Shown: one piece after another, positions 20,611 through 32,098 of the stretch
Position numbering within the stretch: position 1 is the stretch's first letter
Layout: each line of letters begins with the position of its first letter
NCBI GenBank assembly: GCA_902702965.1
Contig: CACRXP010000048.1
Location: 836,994 to 900,993 of the forward strand
Origin: Spirometra erinaceieuropaei
Lineage: Eukaryota > Platyhelminthes > Cestoda > Diphyllobothriidea > Diphyllobothriidae
DNA: 64,000 nucleotides
Direction: 5' to 3'
Position numbers and translations under genes: made by a program
Notes under the pieces: model-generated
The model's database searches: none
What the model saw: only the letters and a program-made list of their open reading frames with translations
Told to the model about the DNA's origin: nothing

Positions 20611-23569
20611 TAATCTGTTTTTAGTTGGAAATGAATTCCACAATTTTTGTCTCCACTCAATTACATTGCTTACTGATCGTAACGACCATGACGGCAAAAA
20701 GAGAAGTAAGGTGTACGTTAGGGTAGAATATATGTGACTATTTGAGAACACCTGACTGCACCCCTAATTTTCGCCGTCACCTGTACAGGCATTCATGAAT
20801 GCTTGATCAGTGCTGAGTTTATTCACGCGTGTGCTATAGCACAGTGTGTGATCCGCGGTGCTTTCGTATGCACCACGAACACTGTGACCGTCTTAATCGA
20901 TACAAATTGCGCGTCTCTTCTGCAGTCAGAGGTGGCGATAACAACTCGTATTCTTTTGCGCGTGGTATTTTTACTGTAAGATTGACCTCTCTGGCAGGTC
21001 AGAGCGTCTGACATGGCGCACAGCGCAGCCGCAGGGACTCTGACAGGCAATACAGCTGGGCGCCGACTGTTCAGCGCGGATATCCCCTGAGAGAGCTAGT
21101 TACACCCGCCCATCCGACTCTGCTATTCAAGGCGCTCAAAACACACAAAATAAGGGTTCTTCAAACTTAATGTCGCCTTGAAGCGAAATGTCTGCCCGCT
21201 GGAGGCGGTCACAAAGCACAATTTCAGCTAAGCTGTGATCAACTGGATATTGGCTACGCAATTACTAGAGACACTGACAATCGCATAGGGAAACATTGCG
21301 ACTGCAATTATCGTACGGGGCGCAGAGATGGATTTTCTGAGACGATACCTTAATCAAGCTCTTTCTTCTGCTTTTAAGCAATATATATTTAGGAAATAAT
21401 CTAAACAAACCATCTTATGAACGAGAATGTAAGTCTAGTTTGTGTAAAATGTGGTTTGCTAGCGACATCTGATGGACACAATACAGTTAGGGTAGAGGTG
21501 CAAGTTAGGGGTTAGGGTTAGGAGCTATGACTACGGGTTTGATTTAGAAGTTATAGTTCGGTGTCAGAATTAGGAGTTAGGGTTATTCCTTCGATTGCTC
21601 CTATACAGCAGGTTACATTAGTTACATAAGTAAGTGTCTATGCAAGGAACACAGAAACACATTTTGACACAGTTAATAAAGGGTGAACTAAAAAGCCTGA
21701 ATGGCGCAATCGCCGCACACATTATTGGTCCCAGACATCGTTTAGATCACAGAGGAATTTCCCGTCTTATTTACACTGTCTAGACAAACTGTTGTAAGCT
21801 ACTGGGTCAGCGTCTGCCAGCAACAAAAAAGATGACAGTCATAAAGCTATGAACGCCGGTTTAATACGCACAGAAGAATCTTTTACAAGGCCGTCCACGT
21901 CTACAGTGATCAGAGGTCGGTTAAATGCATGCACGACTCCCCGACCTCTCTCGCACTCCTACCATACATGCCTCCTTGCCCTTGTCTCTTAATTGTAACT
22001 CTCGTCTGTTCTCAAATCCACACTTATGGAAAGTCGAACTGCAATCGATTTACTTTAAATCGCCCGTGATGTTCTTTTATCCCGTTACCATGCAAATATA
22101 CTTGGTTAATTAAGAGTTGTCGAAAGTGCGCTTACGCAAGCGATATTCATAGTTATTTTATCTTCCAGCTAATTAGACCCACTATCTGACCTTTGCTTTA
22201 GACGCAGAGGTTGCTCCATATTGATGAAGACGACATAAATGACTAGAAATGGAGATGATTGCAGTATTATCTAAACTGCTGTGCATTTATATGGATGCTT
22301 CTCGTTATGGGCTGACATTTTGCGTTATTCTTCTGCATTTTTGAAATCACGTCGCTGTCGCATGTTTCTGCCTAATTGAAGCGTACTCTGCACAGATAAA
22401 CTCTGTTAGTGCAGTTTGCTATAAAATAAAGTCGAAACTCTAATATCGCCCTTGTCGTATTTTAGAACTGCGTGTAGATAAACGATTACATTTGCCAAAT
22501 GTGCATTATAAATTAATACACCTTTAATTCTCTTATGCACGACGTCTTCTTCAATTGTATTTAGATAACAGTATTGGTTTTGCATCCTGTATCTTACAAG
22601 ATGCACTCTTTGTAAAGAAATGTTATGGATTGGTCACATAAGCATACGGTGAAACATGTGTCACAGTTTGTTAAGGCGAAGCACACTGAAGGCATTCAAA
22701 ATAATTGTCGCAGACCAGTCTGTGTTTATAACGCAAAATACTGCTTTTGAAATTAAAAAAAAATGTTGGTTGCAATCCCGCTAGGATCATGATAATCAGA
22801 TACCTCGCTGGTAGTCAAACATAATCAAAGCGATAAATCATTTTGTAAGATAACAACAAAATAAACAAAGCTAAGTTAAACAGAACTGTTTACGAAATAC
22901 TTTGCAAATAATCTTCACTGTCAGACAGCAAAAAGCAATCCAGCAAACATTTTACACCGATAATAACTTTTGTTTGACACTTCTATCATCAGTGTTTAAA
23001 TGACCGTACAAGAGGCGTTTTGAATACGGACTCTCGTCACAGTTGTGGACGTTGTCTATAATTGCACACCAGAATTCTTGTGAGACCGGTGGGCAGAATC
23101 AAGTTCCGTGCTCATGAAATTCACTTAGAAAACTGAAGGTAGAATATGGACTTTAATTTGATGTAAGAATTTTAAAGTAACTCGTTAATTAAGTTGGTAG
23201 TTAATAATAATAATGCGCAGAAATTCGCTTTGTTAATAACGACGGACGTTGGTAAGCATGCGGACACAAATAATGCGAAAGTTATTTGCGGAAAAACAAT
23301 TCTGCTTCCATCAACATGGGAAACTGCGCAATGCTATCCGTAACGTTCTAAACAAAGTTTTTCATAATAATTCAAAGAACCGCTTGTGTGTTATTTGCAA
23401 AAATAACATGACATTATTTTAGTTATCGAATAACTCTGCATCCTCTAATTAATCGTTATTTTGAATGGAGTTAACACAGTTTTGAGGAGTAACACTTAAG
23501 ATTTTACATATATCTCGGTCAATTGTGGGCGCTTTAATCATCAATATTTGCGCCCAATCCGTAGAGGAT
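20611..23569. other. Non-coding stretch
   Basis: There is no supported gene or RNA. Short ORFs (20823-21050, 21925-22113, 22406-22606) lack motifs. The only structured item is the TTAGGG-like patch at 21486-21586. Confidence 0.6.
21486..21586 (+). repeat. Degenerate TTAGGG-type patch
   Basis: There are several dispersed 'gttaggg' and 'ttagggtta' words within 100 bp, with one compact run 'ggggttagggttagg' near 21508-21522. TTAGGG is the common metazoan telomere repeat, flatworms included. The patch is too short and mixed to call a telomere and could be an interstitial relic or a minisatellite. Confidence 0.45.
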
Positions 23570-25100
23570 CAGTGCAGGAGGTGGTGTATCCAAAAATAAT
23601 CCAAACAAATTAAGATATATGGTTTATACACAATATTCACGTAGACAGCTTCGTAATACTCATTTTTTGCAAAAAAAGTTTCAATAAAGATGTCAGTCCA
23701 TGAAGTTATCTTAAGAAATTCTTCTTTAATCGCAGCCGCATAAACATAACTCGTATGGCTCACTGGTGTCTTTACATTGATCGTCCTTGTCCAAACGAAC
23801 TCGAATAAATTTTATGAAAACGATCATAATAAAAAAAAATTCTTGTATTTATTTACTGTATGGAAATAATAAGGATAAATGAAAAAATTTTAAATTGTTC
23901 CAACTTATTTGAACAAACTGCAACTGTAAAGTCAAAAAAATAGATGCGCATTGCTATGCAGATAAAGAATTAGAATTAAAATGTCTGACGTAAATAGCTG
24001 CCAAAAAACCGAAGGACAAATCCGCTCCAGTAAAAATTAGCAGACAAAATTAAGCAGCTTATAATCATTTGGCAATAGAGTATTCGAAGTACTTTTAATC
24101 CTAATATTAATTAAGCTCAGGCGTAATCATCAGATTTCGACGGCACGAGTAAATTTTATTTACTGATAACTTTAGACGAATAAAAATTCTAAGGGATGGA
24201 ACGTATATAAGAAATTTAACTACATCAAAAAACCAATTGCTAGGTGCACATAGTTTAATCGATACCCTTCAAAAATTGCGTGACCTATCACATGAAACCC
24301 GATGAGAAAAATATATAAAAAAATTTCGGACACCCTATGGGCTGCGCATTTTTTCGCTCGTCCGTTTACTTCAAAAAATATCAGTTCATGGACAAAAAAT
24401 ACGTTCACATAATTTATTTATGCAAAATGTTCTCAAAATTGATAGAAAATAACCTCTGAATTATGCTAGTGCAATCTGTGTTTATACCTTAATTGGACTT
24501 TGGCTGCGCATCCGAGCGTAAATTAGTTTATATGGAGATTTATTTACCATTGAGAAGTTTGACAAGCAGAGCATGCCGCACTTGAAATCTGATTTTTTTA
24601 TCAGATGTTAGACGTCGGATTTCGATTGCCAACATATATATATTATTTTTAGAGAACTAGAAGATTTTTTCGAATATTACATTTCAGGTGGATTGAAATT
24701 TATTTGCTTGTTAGGGACGTTTTACGGCTTGACAACAGAGACGAGTATCACTGGAGTCATATAGAGTTTGTAACATATGGATCAATGTTCTTCGCGTGAT
24801 CTGGCTTCCACACATCTGTAATTAATGAAGTACACGACTAAATGTACGTATCCACAGGAGCACCTAAGGTGCATGCATGTCAGATAAGGTGGCAACAAAT
24901 GTACCCCATAAAGAAAAAGGCAGACTTGTAAGTTTACAGTTAAACTATTAGTATTTGATAGTATCATGATAGCGACAGGCAAAAGCGAAAATGTTTGCTC
25001 GGCTGCACTCTGCAAAACAATATTTTAAACAGACATCCCTTAAGGGTGTGCACTATTAAAGCACTATTACAACGATTTATTATTGGGAAATATTGTTTAA
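23570..25100. repeat. Local direct repeat, unit 1 (~1.5 kb)
   Basis: This matches 25660-27140 in order and direct orientation. Landmarks are 'gttatcttaagaaattcttc', 'attgcgtgacctatcacatg', 'tttcggacaccctatgggct', 'cgctcgtccgtttacttcaa', 'gcagagcatgccgcacttga' and 'tattattgggaaatattg'. The central 24200-24600 part is about 90% identical by eye and the ends much less. It is non-coding: the matching minus-strand frames at 24220-24408 and 26335-26523 are alike, but no family is recognised. Confidence 0.8.
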
Positions 25101-25659
25101 CTGATAACAAGCATATTCATTGATGACATATTCGCGGACTTTTTTTGGTTTAATATGAGGTTATTGTTTAGGTTAATATTCAAAGGTAATCCAAGTGACC
25201 TTTTTGTGAAAACAAATGCCTAAAAATTCAACATTTTTGCAAATGCTTTCGATGAGCATCTTTTTTAAAAAAATGCCAATGAGCAAATTAAACATTGTCT
25301 GTCATTTTAGGGAATCGATTGAAAACACTTCTTGAACAAAATAGAAGTGCAATTAGTTTTTACGGATGAAAAGGGCAAGTGATATACACAAATGACATGC
25401 TTACAAGTATGCCGGTAAATTATATTTAAGATTATTAGTCAGTGATCAGACTGGCCACATGCGTTCTTGTGAGAACTTGTTTCTACATGTTCACTATCGG
25501 CAAAATTAATCAAAATCCTGCTAATCCTTATCAGCCGTATTTCAATCAATTCTAATGTGTGAGGGATAGGAAGAAACCTCGGAAAACCGTCTAAGAATCT
25601 GTACTCAGAATATAAACCGCTGACAGTCAGCCATACCTCAAATTACACTAATTTGCAAG

Positions 25660-27140
25660 GTTCCTTAAATGTAACCTTTACGGAAAGACCATTTTTGAGA
25701 GCTAATCCGTTCATTTTGCCATATTTACCAACTGATTTGCATATGGTTAATACAGAATATCCACAGAGGCAGCTCCTAATATCCATGTTTTGCGACAAAT
25801 TTCCAATGACTTCGTCACTCCATGACGTTATCTTATGAATTTCTTCTTTAATGCCACCCGCATAAACTTAACTCCTATGGTTCACTGATGTTTTTTACAG
25901 TAATCTTCGTTGCCCAAACAAACTCTCATAAACTTCCTGAAAACGACCATAATAACTTACTGTATTTACTGAATGGAAATAATAAGGATAAGTGAAGGAA
26001 ATATTAATTTGTGTCAGCCTACTTGGACATAATGCAACTCTAAAGTCGAAAAAGATAAATGCGCATTTATATGCAGATGCAAAATTAGAATTTACATGCC
26101 TGACGAAAATAGCTGTCAGGAAACCGAAAGACACATCCGCTCAGTTAAACATTAACGGACAAAATCAAACAGTTAATAATCAGTTGGCAATAGGTTAATC
26201 TGAGACCGTTTAATTCTGTTATTAATTCAGCAGAGATGTAAACAACAGAATTCGTTGGCACGAATAAATCTAATTTACTGATCACATTAGACGAATAATA
26301 ATTCTAAATGAGGAAACATATATAGGAAGTTTAACTACACCAAAAAACAAATTGCTACGTGCACATAGTCTAATCGATAGCCGCCATAAATTGCGTGACC
26401 TATCTCATGAAACCTGATGAGAAAAATATAGAAAAAAATTTCGGACACCCTATAGGCTGCGCATTTTTTCGCTCGTCCGTTTACTTCAAACAAAATCATT
26501 TCATGGACAGAAAATACGTTCACATAATTTATTTATGCGAAATGTTCTCAAAATTGATAGAAAATGAACGTTGGATTATGCTAGTGCAATCTGTGCTTAT
26601 ACCTGAACTGGACTTTGGCTACGCATCCGAGCGTGAAATTGTTTGTGAGGAGATTTAGTTAATATTGAGAAGTTTGGCAAGCAGAGCATGCCGCACTTGA
26701 AATCTGAATTTTTTAACTGATGCTAAACGTCGGAATTCCATTGCCAACAGACAAATTATTTTTAAAGAACTAAAAGTTTTATTCGATTATGACATGTCAG
26801 ATGGGTTGAAATTACTTTGCCGTTTGGGAAGTTTTACGAATTGATATAGTTAACAACTACCAATGTATAGTCATATAAGGTGTTTAACGCGTGTAACAAT
26901 GTCATGTATGTCAGATAAGGTAGCGAAAAGGTACCCCATATAAAGAGAAAGTCAGGCTTGTAAGTTTGCAGTAAAATATCAGTATTTTATAGTATCATGA
27001 TTGCGACAGCGGAAAGCGCATAAAGTTTCCTCTGCTGAACTGTGCCAAAATTAATATACGCAGACATCCGTCAACAGTGTCCACTACTAAAGCACTCCTT
27101 AGAAAAAAAGTATTATTGGGAAGTATGTTTAATGGTCCAC
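25660..27140. repeat. Local direct repeat, unit 2 (~1.5 kb)
   Basis: This is the second unit, about 2.1 kb after the first, with some 560 bp between. It lacks about 90 bp corresponding to 24780-24875 in unit 1. Similarity decays towards both ends, as in an old duplication with a better-conserved centre. Confidence 0.8.
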
Positions 27141-30100
27141 GTGCCGCACAAAATGTTATCAGCCATATTTATTATCTTCGTAGGGAAATAGCAAAGTCTA
27201 TGATTTTCCATGCGCGGAAAGTAAAAAAGCATGTAGGGTGCAGATCGAAATCTAAATGATTTGAAAATCAAAAATGTTTTCAGTTCAAAGATGCCCTTTA
27301 GTAAATGATGAATTTGGAAGAAGATCAAATGGTCCTACAGATGAATGCACAAAAAATGATTTGTTGTGTTTTCTGTGGAATGTATTTAGGTAAAATTAAC
27401 CAAAAGCATCGAGAAAACCGTATCAGATAAGTAGCCTTTTTGCGGAGTTTAAATATTGCTGTGAACCTGAACGATGCTCATTTAAAGCCAATCGAAATAT
27501 TTTTTTGACTACGCTTCATGACTACCGTGAGAATGTTGAAGACGTGTCTTCCCGGAAGAATTATAAACAAGGCGAAGGCGAAGAAACATGCTGAACAAGA
27601 CCTATTACGTAGATAAGATGGAAAAAATTGTGAATGTCCCCAGCGAATTCCCTCCCCCTGCCATTCTAAGGAGAGGAAGAGAAAAACACTGGAAATCTTA
27701 TCTGGATAAGGGTGAAATCGTCACTCGAAACGCAAACAGTAGACGAGAACATGGCATGACTGACTGCCGTCCCGCCTGTTCACGTCTGACTTGTTCGCGC
27801 GTCTAATTTACGTCTGACTTGTTTCCACCACAATGTAAACTTGCTTACTGAGATAACTTCTCTCTCCTCTGTCCCCTTTGCCATGGGCGGTCGTATAACA
27901 AACAAACTTTCTATGTTCTGTTTACCTACTATGTTTCATCTCTCTAGGCCTATATGAAATTGAACACTTTACCTTATAATTACGAAACGGCCGCGTGCAG
28001 TTTAAAAAGAGGTCACGAAATTCAACGACGTCAATAAATTATGCGTGCTTCGTTGCCTACCCTTGTTTAAAATTAATAGAATAATCGCCTCCATATTTCT
28101 CCTGGCCGAAAATACAATTTAGAATTTCGGTTAAAATTCCATTTTACAGCATGTAAACTACACATTGTTGCCGACACAAACAACAAAAACAAAATTGCTC
28201 AGGGAAAACGTTTCAAAATATGTCAAAAACGAGACGATCCTGTTTACATTGAAGGTGATTCAGTCAGCCTTCCAGCACATTCTCAAGGCGTTCTAAGTCG
28301 CCAAATGCTTGTAATTGTGTAACACGTACAAATTGTACCTGCGATCCAGTGTTGATGCACATAGTCCAAACTTCCAAATTATGGTTTTGCGGAGAGTGAT
28401 ACCAACTGGGTGGTAAAACGTTATTAATGGCATGTCACTTGGAGCTTTTGTCACGACTACCACCTGGACTGGAAATTAGATGTGGGTATGCGACTTCATT
28501 ACACTCTAATAGTCTGACCGTCGTTCACAACCGTGCTATCCCCAGCCGCGTGGAAACAGGAACGGGGACATCTGCATGATTCCCTTCACATTGACAGTAG
28601 ACTTGCGTAGAATCTACCTCACACTTTTATCGTCTCTCGCCTATGTCCTGTGTAAAGACAAAATTAAAAAGACCAGATGTGGAATGGAAGGGCTGTTGGC
28701 TGGCACGGTCGAGCCCGAACCTAGGCATTGACCGCACGCGGGAGTGAATCGATTGCTCGAAAAAGAGCTCATTTAGCCTTGAGTTTTAGTTTCTTGAAAA
28801 CAAAGTCCGACCGTCGGTATCACATATGTGTCCCCAGTTTCTTCAAACCCTATGATTATATCCGTAAATCTCATTTTTGAACTCCACGAAAAATTAGAAA
28901 AAACATTCTCCCTCACATAACGGGATCGATTAAGCGTTATGTTTACGCAATATGCAATGTATCTAATCGGAATAAATGCCCTTTAAAATCCGATATTGAG
29001 GTTGTTTGTGACATTTTCGGTTTAATCGCTTCTGTGTTTTGAGGAAAAATACGGCTTACTACTCAAACGCATCCTAGAAAATTTTGAGCTATAGAAGACC
29101 CATTATGCAATGGCAAGGTGGATTTGAGGGGTTCGATATTGCTTGCGTTATGAAAAACGTAGTCAGTGATAAAAAACGATCCATATATTTCACAGTATGC
29201 ATTAGTCTGTGGAAGAGAAATCCTTAATTGTCTTTGACCACACTTGCAGGAACAGGATCCTTCTACCCGGCCTGGTGTAGAGAAATGATCGCCTGCTCTA
29301 AGATGACTTCACTAACTAAATCGCTGTTATCGTTTTTAACTAACATAAAGCGTATGCATTCGCAAATTTTTAATAAACCAAATCAACAACTGCGTCTGCA
29401 GACATAAAAGCCATTAATGCCTTTAAAATCCCTGAGGGAAATTAAAAACGGAACAACTCCAGAAAATATAAAAAGATGTAATTTGTTTGCGAATGTGTTA
29501 GTGCAAGCATGGTGATATATCCGATTTTGTAGATTTTTATAGGTCTAAAATGACTGCCGTTACGGCAGGTCAGTCCCTTAAGCGCCAATACAAGCATATA
29601 TGGCTACTGGTAGTTAGATGTCAGATGGAAGCGATCAGTGAATGTCCGTACTAGACGCTAAAATGCCGGATGTGTCACTGCGATAAAAATGTGATAATTG
29701 TTCTGTAACTACGCGCAAATCAACTACCTTTATTGTGTCTAATGCTCTGTATGAAAATTGCCATTGATTGCTTAACAAAATAATAATAAGGATATTTAAA
29801 CTTAAAAGCGTTGTACTAAATGAAATTTGCGATATCGAAAGCCATCTGTATGCATATTAAATGTAAATATTACTATCGGAACTAACCGCCATATTTCTGG
29901 GACCGTCTGCCGATTGGCCTCAATCTGTTAATGTTAAAACTTTCTTGTTTGCAAAGAGGATGAACGCACAATTGTGTCGTCAAAAGGCTCAGGCGTAAAA
30001 ACCTGACGGCCAACCGATCAAACCTAGGTATTTTACGCAACAACACATAGAACAAAATGCAGTTCAAGTTGCCGCTTCCCATTGCTAAACGTTTACGCAG

Positions 30101-30270
30101 TTATCTCAACTACGTCTTCATGATATAACATGCCTGTAGATATTGACTTATACTGGATCAACACAAGAAAGGCACAATCAGTGTTGTTGTTACATGGGTG
30201 TATATAATTGACGCGTTCTAACGTATTTCAGCTAACTTGTATCAGGCGTTTGCTGTAAGCCCAGAGTTAC
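27141..30270. other. Non-coding stretch
   Basis: There is no supported gene. Around 27550-27830 and 28250-28800 the composition is less AT-rich, and short ORFs occur (27588-27806, 29882-30082), but without recognisable motifs. Nothing else is seen. Confidence 0.5.
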
Positions 30271-30276
30271 CTTGGT

Positions 30277-30850
30277 CGCGCATTCCTTTCGGTGACTTCA
30301 TTCCTTCTTCATCCCCTGAAGTTTTTTGCGAGTTTTTAGCAACAAAGATTCCTCACGGTGTTAAAGCGAATACTGTTGATATGACACGCATTAGTAGCGT
30401 TAGACTGAATTCCTAAGACCGCATAGTTCACTGTTTATTTACGGGTTTTTTACCGAAGGCCAAGTACCCGAAATAATGTTGAGTTCAGTAGACAACCATT
30501 ACGAAGAAAACTGACATAGTGTACTATTATGATCACTTGCACAGTTTGTGAGTATGTTCAATTTAAGCCGACGCTAGTTGCAGGCAGACAACTACACGTA
30601 TACATACCTGTTTGCAAAGTTAATATATGCCAATGGATGTTGCCACTTTTATACAAACCAAAACGTAATGTCGATTGCAATATAGAATGAATTATTTCAC
30701 TTTTTACCATTTGGCCTACAGGTTTTTGATTAAAAACAGCACACCGACGATACTCAGACGGACAAGAACGACTGGATATCCATGACCAACTGCTGCATAC
30801 TCAGCGGGGGCGTAAGCGCCTTCACGGCGGGGAATCCGGACATACCAAAA
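30277..30850. repeat. Tandem repeat unit 1 (period ~577 bp)
   Basis: It begins with 'cctttcggtgacttcattcc', as does 30855-31437. It continues with 'gtagcgttagactgaattc', 'aagaaaactgacatagtgta', 'gcaggcagacaactacacg' and ends in a GC-rich tail ('ggacaagaacgactggatat', 'cagcgggggcgtaagcgcc'). It is non-coding. Confidence 0.85.
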
Positions 30851-30854
30851 GTGT

Positions 30855-31437
30855 CATTCCTTTCGGTGACTTCATTCCTTCTTCATCCTCTGAGATCTTT
30901 AGCGAGTTTTCAGCATCAAAGATTCATCACGGTGTTAAAGCGAATGATGTAGATAAGACACGTACAAGTAGCGTTAGACTGAATTCAAGGAGCGCATTTT
31001 TATATAGTTTGCAATTTACTTGGTGGGTATAATACCGAATGCAGAATACGGGAAGTAATGTTCAGCTCTCAACGGTGAATATATGCATTGTGAAGAAAAC
31101 AGATATAGTGTATTATTTTGATCACTTACACGGTTCTTAGGTATGTTCAATATAAGGCGACCCTCGCTACAGGCAGGCAACTACATGCATACAAATATTT
31201 TTGCAACGTTGATATATGTCAATGGGCGGTGCAAAATTACCCAAAACCAAAACATAATGTCGAATCGCAACAGAAAATAGATTATTTCAATTATTTGCAA
31301 CTTGCGTACAGGATTTTAATAAGAAATAAAACACCCTAACAGGGCTCAGGAGGACAAGAACGACTGGATAGCATGCCCAACACCTGCTTACTCAGGGGAA
31401 GATGCGTAAGCGCGTCTACGGGCAAGGAACCAGGATA
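30855..31437. repeat. Tandem repeat unit 2 (period ~577 bp)
   Basis: This is the second, directly adjacent unit with the same landmarks and the same GC-rich tail ('ggacaagaacgactggatag', 'gatgcgtaagcgcgtctacg'). By eye about 80-85% identical to unit 1. The short ORFs 31118-31339 and 31402-31707 overlap the unit and are not supported. Confidence 0.85.
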
Positions 31438-31711
31438 TGCCATACCTATCATTGTAAAACGTGCTTAATTAAAAATTCGGCAGTCTGGACGACGATAATT
31501 ACACCTACACACGCGCAAAATATATGTGTGCCTTCTCACCAGATATGTATGGATGCTATAATTTTGTCAAGATTAGGTGGACCAAACCAGATGAAAATAT
31601 CGGAATGCAAAATAAAACATTTTGTATTTCAAGCCATTTTTTTCAGAATTCAATGGCTTTTGCTCATGCGTATTTACTACTTCAGAGCTAAAACGGCCAA
31701 ACGTTGAAGAG

Positions 31712-32098
31712 TTACACGAAGCAAGTTAGGCCAACATTATTTGACGCCGCATCTGTTGCAAGCCGATTGAGCATTTTTAAAATGTTTTTTCTCCAGGCCG
31801 CTTTAAAGGGCGTCAAAATATTATCTTGTGCAAAAATGTCGTCCACATATAAGTCGTTAAATACGAGTGCATCTAAATGGAACACTCTTCTCTCTGCCAA
31901 ATTGCTGGATAAAATGAAAAACTTGGCGACAGCAGAAGCGTTCTTCACATTAAATTGCATGTAATTGATTGCCGTGAACTGGAAGCCACGAGAGCCATGT
32001 GGTGTGGGTCCTCGACTAAAGCAGACTTTAGAATGTACGACAACATCTTTGCTTTCGTCCATCAATGAATATGAGTCAACGTGTTCGACGTAAAGCAT
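31712..32098 (-). CDS. Unrecognised ORF, best-preserved member of a three-copy family
   Basis: This is a complete 128-codon ORF, ATG at 32098 to TAA. I do not recognise a family. The N-terminal 35 residues (MLYVEHVDSYSLMDESKD..) are unique here. From about residue 25 it aligns with the fragments at 3231-3512 and 48131-48382: SKVCF, SAVAKFFILSSNL, HLDALVF, AWRKN, LNRLATDAAS and a shared end two residues after TC. There is no signal peptide, membrane segment or known catalytic motif. An in-frame TAA lies just upstream of the ATG, and the neighbours are non-coding repeats. It could be a single-exon gene, the last exon of a spliced gene, or a remnant of an unknown mobile element. Confidence 0.45.
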   Translation of the reverse strand: MLYVEHVDSYSLMDESKDVVVHSKVCFSRGPTPHGSRGFQFTAINYMQFNVKNASAVAKFFILSSNLAERRVFHLDALVFNDLYVDDIFAQDNILTPFKAAWRKNILKMLNRLATDAASNNVGLTCFV

